Shown here in pieces: positions 53,944 to 63,933 of a DNA stretch of 64,000 nt; the stretch's first letter is position 1; every line of letters starts with the position of its first letter. This DNA is from Antrihabitans stalagmiti (GTDB lineage: Bacteria > Actinomycetota > Actinomycetes > Mycobacteriales > Mycobacteriaceae): positions 160,292-224,291 of the forward strand of contig NZ_JAEMNV010000011.1 of assembly GCF_016482825.1 (NCBI RefSeq). The letters are read 5' to 3'. Both the position numbers and the translations under genes were made by a program. Below the pieces are notes generated by a model. That model made no database searches and was not told where the DNA came from. It was given only the letters and a program-made list of their open reading frames with translations.

Positions 53944-54708
53944 TCAGAAGTCGAACGTCTCCCCGCACGACACCGCATGAACCGGCCCGGAGAACTCCGC
54001 CTTCGCCTCGGCGATGACGTCTTCACGCGACGTCCACGGCGGAATGTGGGTCAGCAACAACTCGCCAACCCCGGCGCGAGCGGCGATCTGACCGGCCTCG
54101 GTACCGGAAAGGTGAATGCCGGGAGGACGATTCCCGGGATCGTGGGTCCACGAAGCTTCCGAAAGCAGCACGTCGGCGCCCCTCGCGAGATCATCGACCA
54201 TCGTGCAGACCCCGGTGTCGCCAGTGTAGGCGACGACCTTGCCGGTATCGGTTGTGAAGCGCAGACCATAGGACTCCGGCGGGTGGTCCATCCGATACGG
54301 CGTGACGACGTTGCCGCCGCCGAAGTCGACTTCGACACCTTCCGACCAGGGATGCATGTCGATCGTGTCCGACCAGTCGTCGGTCTGACCGCCGTATTCG
54401 GCCGACGCGTTGCCGATCCGCAGTGACGTATCCGAGGGTCCGTAGACGAGTGCCCGACCCTTCGGCGGATTCGGGTGGTATCGACGCCACACCAACAGTC
54501 CGGGCAGGTCGAGGCAATGATCGGCGTGCAGGTGGGTAAGGAAGATCGACACTTCACCCGGGTCGGCATATCGCTGCAGGGCACCGAGAACACCTGGACC
54601 GAACTCGAGCACAACCGATCGCATGCCCGGAGAGGTGAGCAAATAACCCGACGCAGGGGAATCCGGGCCGGACACACTGCCCGAACAGCCGAGCACGGTA
54701 AGACGCAT
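53944..54708 (-). CDS. Metallo-beta-lactamase-fold phosphodiesterase (Rv1339-like)
   Basis: The 254-residue enzyme has the metal site THLHADHCLDLPG (His59, His61, Asp63, His64), YTGDTG with the bridging Asp, LSEASW, and LLTHIPPW near the end. The M. tuberculosis relative Rv1339 has been described as an atypical class II cyclic nucleotide phosphodiesterase, so cAMP is a candidate substrate. The ATG at 54708 gives MRLTVLGCSGS, the family start. Confidence 0.88.
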   Translation of the reverse strand: MRLTVLGCSGSVSGPDSPASGYLLTSPGMRSVVLEFGPGVLGALQRYADPGEVSIFLTHLHADHCLDLPGLLVWRRYHPNPPKGRALVYGPSDTSLRIGNASAEYGGQTDDWSDTIDMHPWSEGVEVDFGGGNVVTPYRMDHPPESYGLRFTTDTGKVVAYTGDTGVCTMVDDLARGADVLLSEASWTHDPGNRPPGIHLSGTEAGQIAARAGVGELLLTHIPPWTSREDVIAEAKAEFSGPVHAVSCGETFDF

Positions 54709-54831
54709 AACGTCATGCTGCCATGCTCGGCGCGCTGCCAAAAAGCTTCGACCAGATTCGTCGGCAACACATCAGGAAAAGCGTCGCAAATGTGACCTTT
54801 GCACGGTGTACGCGGCGACGCCCCAGCTGGC

Positions 54832-55557
54832 TCAGGCAGCGACAGCACGCCGCTTTCGTGCCTCGCGATCGTCCGAGGAGACCGCCCATGCGGCGATCAG
54901 GCCACCGATGGCCCCGAACAGATGGCCCTGCCACGAGACGCCGGAATCGCTTGGCAGCACACCCCAGAGAACGCCGCCGTAGACGGCGAGCACCGCAAGT
55001 CCGATGAGAATCTGCGTGATGCTGCGGGTGAACAACCCACGCGCGAGCAGGTAGGTCAACCAACCGAAGATCAACACCGACGCACCCGCATGGTTGGTGC
55101 CCGCTCCGCCTGTCAGCCACACCCCGACGCCGCCGACCACCCAGATGATCGCCGTCGCGTAGATACCGCGTGCGATGCCGGCGACCAACGTCAGAAAGCC
55201 GAGTATCAGGACGGGAATCGTGTTGGCGATCAAGTGTTCCCAGCCGAAGTGCAGGACAGGGGCGAACGCGATTCCCCACAGCCCGTCCGCCTCGCGCGGC
55301 TCGATGCCGAGTTGGTCGAGAGGATGGTTCGGGACGACGACGTCGACGAATTCGAGCACGTAGAGCATGACCGCGAAGCTGCCGACGAGCAGTGCCGCCG
55401 TCTGCCACGACGCCCGCTTACGTGGTGCCTTCTTCACGCCTGGGGGCGGGCTTGCCGGACCGGAAGTCGTTCTGGTTCCAGGTGTATCCAGCGCTGCGCG
55501 CAGTGCAGCGATCCGGTCGGGATCGAACGACGCGCCTATTCCAGACCCTTGCGTCAT
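54832..55557 (-). CDS. Rhomboid-family intramembrane serine protease
   Basis: The 241-residue protein has a soluble N-terminus of about 50 residues and six membrane segments. The catalytic pair is Ser160 (HAGASVLIFGW) and His212 (SWQGHLFGAIGG); FGWEHLIANT carries the conserved His and Asn of the oxyanion side. It matches Rv1337 in place. In mycobacteria murI lies on the side toward the phosphodiesterase gene; here only 123 bases separate the two. Confidence 0.92.
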   Translation of the reverse strand: MTQGSGIGASFDPDRIAALRAALDTPGTRTTSGPASPPPGVKKAPRKRASWQTAALLVGSFAVMLYVLEFVDVVVPNHPLDQLGIEPREADGLWGIAFAPVLHFGWEHLIANTIPVLILGFLTLVAGIARGIYATAIIWVVGGVGVWLTGGAGTNHAGASVLIFGWLTYLLARGLFTRSITQILIGLAVLAVYGGVLWGVLPSDSGVSWQGHLFGAIGGLIAAWAVSSDDREARKRRAVAA

Positions 55558-55599
55558 GTGCGCGCCCCTTCGTCGTCCATTCCAGATCGCGGCGTTCGC

Positions 55600-56574
<975 letters not shown>

Positions 56575-56847
56575 TCAGCCGCCTGCAACGGCAGGGAGGA
56601 TGGTGACCGAATCGCCGTCGGCAACCTCGGTGGCGAGCCCGCCGGAAAAGCGGACGTCCTCGTCGTTGACGTACACGTTCACGAAGCGGTGCAGTTTGTC
56701 GTCGGCGATCAGGCGTCCCTTGATCCCGCTGTGATTGGCGTCGAGGTCGTCGATGATGGCAGCGAGTGTGGAACCTGTTGCCTCCACGCGCTTTTCGCCG
56801 CCCGTGTGCGTGCGGAGAATCGTCGGGATGGACACGGTGACAGACAT
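56575..56847 (-). CDS. cysO: Sulfur-carrier protein CysO (MoaD/ThiS fold)
   Basis: The 90-residue ubiquitin-like protein has VSIPTILRTHTGGEKRVEA at the start, DEDVRFSGGLATEVADGDSV in the middle, and ends in the exposed Gly-Gly needed for thiocarboxylation. It lies between mec and cysM, the standard cysteine-synthesis trio of mycobacteria. Confidence 0.94.
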   Translation of the reverse strand: MSVTVSIPTILRTHTGGEKRVEATGSTLAAIIDDLDANHSGIKGRLIADDKLHRFVNVYVNDEDVRFSGGLATEVADGDSVTILPAVAGG

Positions 56848-56886
56848 GGTGTGCTCCTGGTTCGGCTGTGAGAAAAGCTGCGTTGA

Positions 56887-57309
56887 TTACTTGGACGGAT
56901 ATTCGGACACGATCTCGACCGGTTCTTCGGTCACGACTCCGTCGGCGATCCGGTAGCTGCGCAGTTCGTGCACATCGGGATCACGGGTCGAAACCAGCAC
57001 GTAGTGCGCGTCCGGCTCGGAGGCGTAGGAGATGTCGGTTCGGCTCGGGTACGCCTCCGTGGCCGTGTGGGAGTGGTAGATCACAACAGGGACCTCGTCG
57101 GCATCGTCCATCGCTCGCCACAGCTTCAACTGCTCGCCGGAGTCGAAGCGGTAGAAGGTCGGCGAGCGCTCTGCATTTGTCATCGCGACAAAACGCTCGG
57201 GGCGGTCCGAGCCCTCTGGACCTGCAATGATGCCGCATGCCTCGTCCGGGTGATCGGCGCGCGCATGCGCGACCATCGCCTCGACCAGGTCAGCCTTGAT
57301 GACGAGCAA
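56887..57309 (-). CDS. mec: JAMM metalloprotease Mec (CysO-cysteine peptidase)
   Basis: The 140-residue enzyme releases cysteine from the CysO-cysteine adduct. The JAMM zinc motif is complete: Glu23, His80-x-His82, Ser90 and Asp93 (YHSHTATEAYPSRTDISYA). It begins at a TTG preceded by GGGGTGAAG. It is the first gene of the mec-cysO-cysM set. Confidence 0.93.
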   Translation of the reverse strand: MLVIKADLVEAMVAHARADHPDEACGIIAGPEGSDRPERFVAMTNAERSPTFYRFDSGEQLKLWRAMDDADEVPVVIYHSHTATEAYPSRTDISYASEPDAHYVLVSTRDPDVHELRSYRIADGVVTEEPVEIVSEYPSK

Positions 57310-57332
57310 ACTTCACCCCTTGTGGTCGGTGA

Positions 57333-58412
57333 TCATCGGTCAGGGCCGTCGGACCCGATCGCCGACGACAACAGCTCACGATAAGCGGGTATTCCCGCGA
57401 CCGGCGTCGCTGTCAGTATCGCGCCGACGATGGCCCGCTCGACGGCAACGGCAACCGCTGCGCAGATCGCGTCGGTCAACGGCAGTTCCGACGCGAATGC
57501 CGCAGGTATGGGCACTGCGCTCGGCGCGACCTCGAAAGTTCCTGTCGCGACAGCGAACATGGTGTCCCCGTCGAGCGGTGAGTGCGCTGGACGGATGGCG
57601 CGGGCAAGCCCGTCCTGCGCTGCGACCGCCAACCGTCGACATGCCGATGCGCTCAGCGGGGCGTCGGTTGCGACGACACCGATCGTCGTGTTGAGGCTGG
57701 TGTCCTTCTTACCCAGATCGTTTGCGGCAGCGAGTTGTTCGGCCGACGGAGCAACAAGTCCGAAGAAATCCGCGCCGTCGCTGCCCGCTCCCCACGGCAG
57801 ACCCGTCCGGGGATCGAACACGGACCCGACCGGGTTTGCAACGACGATCGCTCCGACTGTGACCCCGGCCGCAGGTCCGTCGGCGATGACGATGCTGGCC
57901 GTCCCGACGCCACCCTTGATCGAACCCGCCCTTGCGCCGACGCCTGCTCCGACCGAACCCGTTTCGAAGTCGACGGCTGCGGCATCGGCCGCGCGATAAC
58001 CGAATTCCGCGGTCGGGCGAATACGCCAATCACCTACTGGCAGATCGAATATCACCGCAGCGGGAACGATCGGAACCAGCTCGTCGGGTTTGCCCATCGG
58101 GATGCCTTCGCGGTGTTCCTCACACCAGGCCATAACGCCGTCCGCTGCCGCAAGGCCGTACGCGCTGCCGGCGGAGAGGACGATCGCGTTGACCTGCTGG
58201 ACCGAATTGCTCGGGTCGAGGAGGTCGGTTTCCCTGGTCCCCGGCCCTCCCCCGCGCACGTCGACCGATGCGGTCGCGCCACCGGGAACCCGGACGACCG
58301 TGCAACCGGTCGCGGCGCCCGACCCGAGTGTGGCATCGGCGTCGCGTCTGTAGTGATGGCCGACGAGCACTCCGACGACGTCGGTGATCGAGTTGTGCGG
58401 ACCGGGTCTCAT
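57333..58412 (-). CDS. P1-family peptidase/hydrolase (DmpA-like, Rv1333-like)
   Basis: The 359-residue protein has the DmpA/ornithine-acetyltransferase-type fold: VGVLVGHHYRRDADATLGSG, SAGSAYGLAAADGVM, and SLNTTIGVVATDAPL, where the Thr after Asn is the likely self-cleavage nucleophile. Such proteins are N-terminal-nucleophile aminopeptidases or amidases. The gap to mec is only 23 bases. Confidence 0.88.
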   Translation of the reverse strand: MRPGPHNSITDVVGVLVGHHYRRDADATLGSGAATGCTVVRVPGGATASVDVRGGGPGTRETDLLDPSNSVQQVNAIVLSAGSAYGLAAADGVMAWCEEHREGIPMGKPDELVPIVPAAVIFDLPVGDWRIRPTAEFGYRAADAAAVDFETGSVGAGVGARAGSIKGGVGTASIVIADGPAAGVTVGAIVVANPVGSVFDPRTGLPWGAGSDGADFFGLVAPSAEQLAAANDLGKKDTSLNTTIGVVATDAPLSASACRRLAVAAQDGLARAIRPAHSPLDGDTMFAVATGTFEVAPSAVPIPAAFASELPLTDAICAAVAVAVERAIVGAILTATPVAGIPAYRELLSSAIGSDGPDR

Positions 58413-58442
58413 ATGCCGTCCTCGGCTCGGATGGGGAACGTC

Positions 58443-59012
58443 TTACGGCGAGAGTGCGACGATCAACGAATCCTGCATCCACGTGAGCCAGTGGTAGACG
58501 TCCAGATGCGGTGCGCGTGGATCCGACGGATCGAGATGGTCGGGGGTGTCCGCGTCGATTCCCAACGTCGTTCCCAACGCGAGCCGTACGTCGTTGAGGC
58601 CGGCAAGCCAGGCGTCGGCTTGTTCGGGCGTGAGCAGCACTCGGCCGCCCTCGGCGGGGAGCGTGTCGAGAATGATGTGGCCCGCGGTCAACTTTTCGTC
58701 GATGATCTCGGGCTCGTGCAGACTGCGCAGCGCGCCGTTGACATCGGCGTTGTCTGCTTCGGGCGAATCCGCCTCGCTGCGGTAGAAATCGGGCAGCAAA
58801 CGCGCAAGCGACGCGTCGTCGGGTGGGACACTGCTGCCGACCCGAAGTCCGGTGAGCGCTGCGAGGTCGTCCTGCGGGGTCGCGTCTGCTCGTTCCTGCA
58901 ACAAGCCGAGAACGGACGAGACCAGCGACCGCAGGACCGCAGCCTCCCGCGCATCCATCTCGGAGCGAAGCTTCACTCCACCCAACGAATTCTTTCGGCT
59001 CCACGTCCGCAA
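58443..59012 (-). CDS. DUF2017 family protein
   Basis: The 189-residue soluble protein has REAAVLRSLVSSVLGLLQER, LARLLPDFYRSEAD, and HLDVYHWLTWMQDSLIVAL at the end, the DUF2017 pattern. It is almost always found next to clpS, as here. It begins at TTG with AAAGGGA upstream. Function is unknown. Confidence 0.88.
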   Translation of the reverse strand: MRTWSRKNSLGGVKLRSEMDAREAAVLRSLVSSVLGLLQERADATPQDDLAALTGLRVGSSVPPDDASLARLLPDFYRSEADSPEADNADVNGALRSLHEPEIIDEKLTAGHIILDTLPAEGGRVLLTPEQADAWLAGLNDVRLALGTTLGIDADTPDHLDPSDPRAPHLDVYHWLTWMQDSLIVALSP

Positions 59013-59095
59013 CTGAAGTCCCTTTGTTCCTTACCACCCCGGCAAGCGGGGCATGTGTCTGCGCACGTTCGTTTCGGTGTCGGCGAACGTGTTCG

Positions 59096-59416
59096 CTAGT
59101 CGTCGCGCTGCATCGTGGCCCAGAGCCCGGCGGCATGCAACCTGCGCACGTCGTGTTCCATCTTGTCTCGGGAACCGGAGGAGACGACAGCCTTACCTTC
59201 CTGGTGTACCTGCATCATCAGTTCGGTTGCCTTGGCTTTGCTGTAGCCGAAGAGCTTCTGAAAAATGTAGGTCACGTAATGCATCAGGTTGACCGGATCG
59301 TCCCATACGACGGTCACCCACGGCCGGTCCTCCGATTCCAGCACATCTTCGACCTCTGCTGTTTCCGGAGTGGCCTGTGGAGTCGCCGATAGCGTCGCCG
59401 TCGGGGTTGAAGTCAT
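59096..59416 (-). CDS. clpS: ClpS adaptor protein
   Basis: The protein (106 residues from 59416, 110 from 59428) has [20 protein letters not shown], the ClpC/ClpA-binding core, then [20 protein letters not shown] and [11 protein letters not shown], which form the N-degron pocket. ClpS feeds N-end-rule substrates to the Clp protease. Neither possible ATG has a good ribosome site, and the upstream one could be leaderless. It diverges from pncB. Confidence 0.9.
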   Translation of the reverse strand: MTSTPTATLSATPQATPETAEVEDVLESEDRPWVTVVWDDPVNLMHYVTYIFQKLFGYSKAKATELMMQVHQEGKAVVSSGSRDKMEHDVRRLHAAGLWATMQRDD

Positions 59417-59496
59417 ACACAGAGCCATAAATCAAGGGTACGACCTTCTCCGTGGACGACACCACCCGTCCCTGCTCGGGCTCGTAAGGTGGTCTG

Positions 59497-60807
59497 GTGC
59501 CAATCGATACCGCGCCCAGTACGGCGCTGCTGACCGACCAGTACGAGCTGACGATGCTTGCCGCTGCGCTGGCCGACGGTTCCGGTAGCCGTCGGTGCAG
59601 CTTCGAGGTTTTCGCTCGCCGACTCCCCGACGGGCGAAGGTACGGCGTCGTCGCCGGTACGGCACGACTTCTGGATGCGCTTGCTCGATTCAGGTTCGGC
59701 GAGCCCGAACTCGAGATCGTCGGGAAGTTCCTCGACGAGCGCACCCTCGACTGGCTGCGCAACTACCGCTTCTCCGGTGACATCGACGGCTACCGCGAGG
59801 GCGAACTCTACTTCCCGGGTTCGCCGATCCTCACCGTTCGCGCCACGTTTGCCGAAGGCGTGCTGTTGGAGACGTTGGCGCTGTCGATTCTCAATCACGA
59901 CAGTGCGATCGCCTCTGCCGCCGCACGAATGGTCAGTGCCGCCGACGGTCGGACGATGATCGAGATGGGCTCTCGCCGGACCCACGAGATCGCGGCTCCC
60001 GCGAGTTCTCGTGCGGCCTACCTCGCCGGGTTCACCGCGACGTCGAACCTCGAAGCCGTGCGGCGCTACGGCGTGCCAGGCACCGGAACCAGCGCACATG
60101 CCTTCGTACTGCTGCATTCCGATACCGACGGTGCAGGCGAGGCGGAAGCGTTCCGCACTCAGGTCGAGGTACAGGGTGTCGGCACCACGCTGCTCGTCGA
60201 CACCTACGACATCACCGAGGGCGTCAAGACCGCGATCGAGGTCGCCGGACCCGAACTCGGTGGCGTGCGAATCGATTCCGGTGACCTCGGCGTTCTTGCC
60301 AGGCAGGTCAGGCAGCAACTCGACGACCTCGGCGCGACGAAGACCAAGATCGTGCTGTCGGGCGACCTGGACGAATATGCGATCGCGGCTTTGCGCGCCG
60401 AGCCCGTCGATGCATACGGCGTCGGAACGTCGCTGGTCACCGGCTCCGGAGCCCCGACCGCAGACATGGTCTACAAGCTGGTCGAGGTCGATGGGGTTCC
60501 GGTTGCCAAGCGCAGCAGCCACAAGGAATCCCGCGGCGGGACGAAGCGTGCCGTGCGGTTGTCGCGCGACACCGGCACGATCGTGGAGGAACTGATTTTC
60601 CCGGCGGCCTCTCCGCAACCCGATGGCGGGGAATTCCAGAGCAGGGAACTGCAGACGCCGTTGGTCCGCGGCGGTGAACTGGTCCCGGAGCTGCCGACGT
60701 TGGAGCAATCCCGTGAACTTGTCGCAAGCGGCTTGGTGAGCCTGCCCTGGGAGGGTCTCAAGCTGTCGCGCGGCGAACCTGCCATCCCGACCACCTACTC
60801 GAGCTAG
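59497..60807 (+). CDS. pncB: Nicotinate phosphoribosyltransferase
   Basis: The 436-residue enzyme makes nicotinate mononucleotide in NAD salvage. LLTDQYELTMLAAAL starts the N-terminal domain, GSRRTHEIAA is the substrate loop, GTGTSAHAFVL carries the phosphorylated His201, and VRIDSGDLGVLARQVR is the PRPP region. It starts at GTG. The place next to clpS and the DUF2017 gene matches pncB1 (Rv1330c). Confidence 0.95.
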   Translation: MPIDTAPSTALLTDQYELTMLAAALADGSGSRRCSFEVFARRLPDGRRYGVVAGTARLLDALARFRFGEPELEIVGKFLDERTLDWLRNYRFSGDIDGYREGELYFPGSPILTVRATFAEGVLLETLALSILNHDSAIASAAARMVSAADGRTMIEMGSRRTHEIAAPASSRAAYLAGFTATSNLEAVRRYGVPGTGTSAHAFVLLHSDTDGAGEAEAFRTQVEVQGVGTTLLVDTYDITEGVKTAIEVAGPELGGVRIDSGDLGVLARQVRQQLDDLGATKTKIVLSGDLDEYAIAALRAEPVDAYGVGTSLVTGSGAPTADMVYKLVEVDGVPVAKRSSHKESRGGTKRAVRLSRDTGTIVEELIFPAASPQPDGGEFQSRELQTPLVRGGELVPELPTLEQSRELVASGLVSLPWEGLKLSRGEPAIPTTYSS

Positions 60808-60834
60808 AACCCGCCGGCTGGAAAGGCACGTTAG

Positions 60835-61413
60835 ATGACTGGAAAAGCGCTGATCATCGTCGACGTCCAGAACGACTTCTGCGAAGGTGGTTCCCTCGCA
60901 GTTGCCGGGGGCACCGCGGTCGCAAAAGGTGTCACCGAATTGCTCAGCGGCAATCCCGACTATGCCGCCGTGGTCGCCACCAGGGATTATCACGTCGATC
61001 CCGGCGATCACTTCTCGGACAACCCCGACTATGTGGACAGCTGGCCACCCCATTGCAGGGTCGGGACACCGGGAGCGGATTTTCACCCGAACCTGCGGAC
61101 CGAACGTGTCGAAGCCGTCTTTTCGAAGGGCGCCTACTCTGCGGCGTACTCGGGGTTCGAAGGCACGGGATCGGACGGTGAGACGTTGGTGTCGTGGCTG
61201 CGTGACCGTGACATCAGCGCTGTCGACGTCGTGGGTATCGCTACCGATCACTGCGTCAGAGCGACCGCGTTGGACGCTGCAGCGGCGAGTTTCGACACGC
61301 GGGTGCTGCTCGATCTCACAGCCGGGGTCGCACAGGAGACGGTCGATGCGGCCTTGGACCAGATGCGCGCGGCTGGCGTCGTACTGACCGGAGAGGTGCC
61401 GGTTCGGGGCTGA
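60835..61413 (+). CDS. pncA: Nicotinamidase
   Basis: The 192-residue isochorismatase-fold enzyme turns nicotinamide into nicotinate. The catalytic triad is Asp10 (IIVDVQNDFC), Lys98 (FSKGAYSAAYSGFEG) and Cys140 (GIATDHCVRATALDA). Metal ligands are Asp51, His53 and His59 (RDYHVDPGDH). It follows pncB by 27 bases, so the two successive salvage steps are linked. Confidence 0.93.
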   Translation: MTGKALIIVDVQNDFCEGGSLAVAGGTAVAKGVTELLSGNPDYAAVVATRDYHVDPGDHFSDNPDYVDSWPPHCRVGTPGADFHPNLRTERVEAVFSKGAYSAAYSGFEGTGSDGETLVSWLRDRDISAVDVVGIATDHCVRATALDAAAASFDTRVLLDLTAGVAQETVDAALDQMRAAGVVLTGEVPVRG

Positions 61414-61818
61414 TCGGCCGGCTGCCGATCGCCTCTGCGTCGGCGGCAGCCTCACGGGTTGCGAAACCGTTGAGGCGGTAGCAATGTTCGAGCGCGTCCT
61501 CGGCCTGTGAGCGTGGCCACGAGTTCACGACACAACCCTCGCCGTACGCCGCGCGGTTGCGCAGCTCCCAACGCAGTCCGCCGGCCAGCCGGAGCGTGAA
61601 TCCGCTACGTGGGACCAAGCACAATATCGTTGCTGCCATGGGGAATCGGCGCCTCTCTCGTGGTGAATCACGTGCAATCGCCAAGCACGGCAAACCGTCT
61701 CACGAGCCACCGACAAGAACGCCGCGGAACCGATTCCTTCTCGATCGGCTGTGTTCGAATCACCTCCCGACGGCCCGGCCTGGCGACCCGCGACGGTGAC
61801 TGGCGCTAACCTGCTTCG
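61414..61818. other. Gap with one doubtful leftward frame
   Basis: No certain gene lies between pncA and dinG. A leftward frame from an ATG at 61639 begins ATILCLVPRSGFTLRLAGG and continues with EDALEHCYRLNGFATREAAA, which looks protein-like. It then runs 98 bases into pncA on the other strand with low-complexity sequence before its stop at 61316. It may be a small unknown gene or chance. Confidence 0.3.
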
Positions 61819-63855
61819 GTGCCCGCACTTCCGTCCGTCCCCGAGCTGCTGTCGCTCGCTGTGCGCGGACTCGGCGGCACCGAGCGGGCGAGCCAGCTCA
61901 CGATGGCCTCCGCCGTGGGCGGCGCCATCGAGTCGGGCGAGCACCTCGCGGTGCAGGCCGGTACCGGCACGGGCAAATCGCTCGCCTACCTGGTTCCGAG
62001 TGTCCGTCACGCTGTCGAAACCGGGCGGACGGTCGTTGTCTCCACAGCCACGATCGCGTTGCAACGCCAACTCGTCGATCGCGACCTCCCGCGCCTGGCA
62101 GATGCACTCGAACCTGCACTCGGACGCAAACCCGAGTTCGCGATACTCAAGGGTCGCAACAACTATCTGTGCCTCAACAAGATCAACAGCGCCGTCGAGG
62201 AACCACCCGACGAGCAACTGTTCGACCCATTCGCAGTATCTCGGCTCGGACGTGAAGTACAGCGGCTGAACAAGTGGGCGTCCGACACCGAAACCGGTGA
62301 CCGCGACGAGGTCGTGCCCGGCGTCACCGATCGGTCGTGGCGTCAGGTCAGCGTCACCTCGCGGGAATGCCTCGGCAAATCGCGTTGCTCCTATGGCGAA
62401 GACTGTTTCGCCGAGCGCGCCCGCATCAAGTCGGCGCAGGCCGATGTCGTCGTCACCAACCACGCCCTGCTCGCGATCGACGCGATCACGGGGATCGCGG
62501 TGCTGCCCGAACACGACGTCGTCGTCATCGACGAAGCTCACGAACTCGTCGACCGGGTGACAGCCGTCGCGACTGCCGAACTCGGCGAAGCGGCAATAGC
62601 GATCGCCGCCAGGCGGTGCACCAAACTCGTCGAAGAGCAGGACTTGGACCGCCTCGAGGGCGCGGCCGAAGCATGGGGTGGCGTACTCGACGAACTGAAC
62701 GCCGGACGCTGGGACTCCTTGCCGAACGGAGTCGACGCCGCACTGGCGTTGATCCGCGATTCGGCGTGGTCGGTGCGCACGGCGCTCGCACCGACACGTG
62801 GCATGGCTGCCGCGGATCCGGAATCCGCGGCAGCACGCAACGCCGCGCTGTCAGCAATCGACGAAGTTCACGATTCGGCCGTCCGCGCGTTGACGGCGTT
62901 CGACGAACCCGATCCTTCGAAGCGTCGCGACGTGGTGTGGCTCGCCGTCGACGAGCAGCGTGGCAAGTCCGCGCGAAGGGTCGTGCGGATGGCACCCCTC
63001 TCGGTCGGTGGTCTGCTGCGTTCGCGCCTGTTCGCCGAGTCGACCGTCGTGCTCACCTCGGCGACCTTGCAGGTCGGCGGATCGTTCGACGGCCTTGCCA
63101 TCAACTGGGGTCTACCTGCTCAGACCCTCGCACGCAGCGACACGGCGATGGCATCGGCCGTCGAGCCGCCGTCCGACGACACGAAGATCAAGTGGAGTTC
63201 CCTCGACGTCGGGTCACCGTTCGATCATGCGAAGTCCGGAATCCTGTACGTGGCAAAGCATTTGCCCGCACCGGGCCGCGACGGACTGGCGCCGGCCTAT
63301 CTGGACGAGATCGAGGAATTGATCACGGCGGCGGGCGGTCGAACGCTGGGACTGTTCTCCTCGATGCGGGCTGCGAAGGCCGCGGCAGAAGCACTGCGGG
63401 AGCGGATAGACACCCCCGTCCTCTGTCAGGGCGACGACTCGACGGGCGCGCTCGTCGCAAAGTTCGCAGCCGACGAGGCGACGTCGCTGTTCGGCACGCT
63501 GTCCCTGTGGCAGGGCGTCGACGTCCCTGGTCCGTCGCTGAGTTTGGTCATCCTCGACCGCATCCCGTTCCCGCGCCCGGACGACCCACTTCTGGTCGCA
63601 CGGCAGCGAGCGGTCGAGTCCCGTGGCGGCAACGGATTTATGGCAGTCGCTGCAAATCATGCTGCGCTGTTGCTCGCGCAGGGCACGGGTCGGTTGCTGC
63701 GAAGTGTCGACGACCGCGGCGTGGTCGCGATCCTCGATCCACGTCTGGCAACCGCGCGCTACGGCGGTTACCTGCGGGCCTCGCTGCCGCCGTACTGGGA
63801 GACCTCCGACCCGGCGATCGTCCGCAAAGCCCTAGAGCGGCTTCGCCGCTCGTGA
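61819..63855 (+). CDS. dinG: ATP-dependent DNA helicase DinG-like (XPD/Rad3 family)
   Basis: The 678-residue 5'-3' helicase has Walker A AGTGTGKS (47-54), the iron-sulfur cysteines Cys118, Cys184, Cys190 and Cys196, and the DEAH box at 238-241 (VVIDEAHEL). SATLQVGG, SLWQGVDVPG and QGTGRLLRS follow in the C-terminal half. Such enzymes unwind R-loops and DNA forks. It starts at GTG. Its last codons (ERLRRS) and stop TGA are encoded by the left flank and arm of palindromic repeat copy D. Confidence 0.93.
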   Translation: MPALPSVPELLSLAVRGLGGTERASQLTMASAVGGAIESGEHLAVQAGTGTGKSLAYLVPSVRHAVETGRTVVVSTATIALQRQLVDRDLPRLADALEPALGRKPEFAILKGRNNYLCLNKINSAVEEPPDEQLFDPFAVSRLGREVQRLNKWASDTETGDRDEVVPGVTDRSWRQVSVTSRECLGKSRCSYGEDCFAERARIKSAQADVVVTNHALLAIDAITGIAVLPEHDVVVIDEAHELVDRVTAVATAELGEAAIAIAARRCTKLVEEQDLDRLEGAAEAWGGVLDELNAGRWDSLPNGVDAALALIRDSAWSVRTALAPTRGMAAADPESAAARNAALSAIDEVHDSAVRALTAFDEPDPSKRRDVVWLAVDEQRGKSARRVVRMAPLSVGGLLRSRLFAESTVVLTSATLQVGGSFDGLAINWGLPAQTLARSDTAMASAVEPPSDDTKIKWSSLDVGSPFDHAKSGILYVAKHLPAPGRDGLAPAYLDEIEELITAAGGRTLGLFSSMRAAKAAAEALRERIDTPVLCQGDDSTGALVAKFAADEATSLFGTLSLWQGVDVPGPSLSLVILDRIPFPRPDDPLLVARQRAVESRGGNGFMAVAANHAALLLAQGTGRLLRSVDDRGVVAILDPRLATARYGGYLRASLPPYWETSDPAIVRKALERLRRS

Positions 63856-63873
63856 GTCCTTCCGGAGGGCGGG
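63847..63873. repeat. Palindromic repeat element, half copy D
   Basis: GCCGCTCGTGAGTCCTTCCG and the following GAGGGCGGG match the left flank, left arm and loop of the other copies. The right arm expected next is missing and is replaced by IS-like sequence. The dinG stop codon lies in this arm (TGA at 63853-63855). Confidence 0.75.
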
Positions 63874-63883
63874 ACCACTGTGC

Positions 63884-63922
63884 TGTCTAGATACATGTGG
63901 CACAGATGTGTCTAGATACATG
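63884..63922. repeat. Direct repeat at the edge of an IS element
   Basis: TGTCTAGATACATG occurs at 63884-63897 and again at 63909-63922, 25 bases apart. It lies between the broken palindrome and the end of a transposase gene, so it is probably part of the terminal sequence where transposase binds. Confidence 0.65.
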
Positions 63923-63933
63923 CGAGACACATT

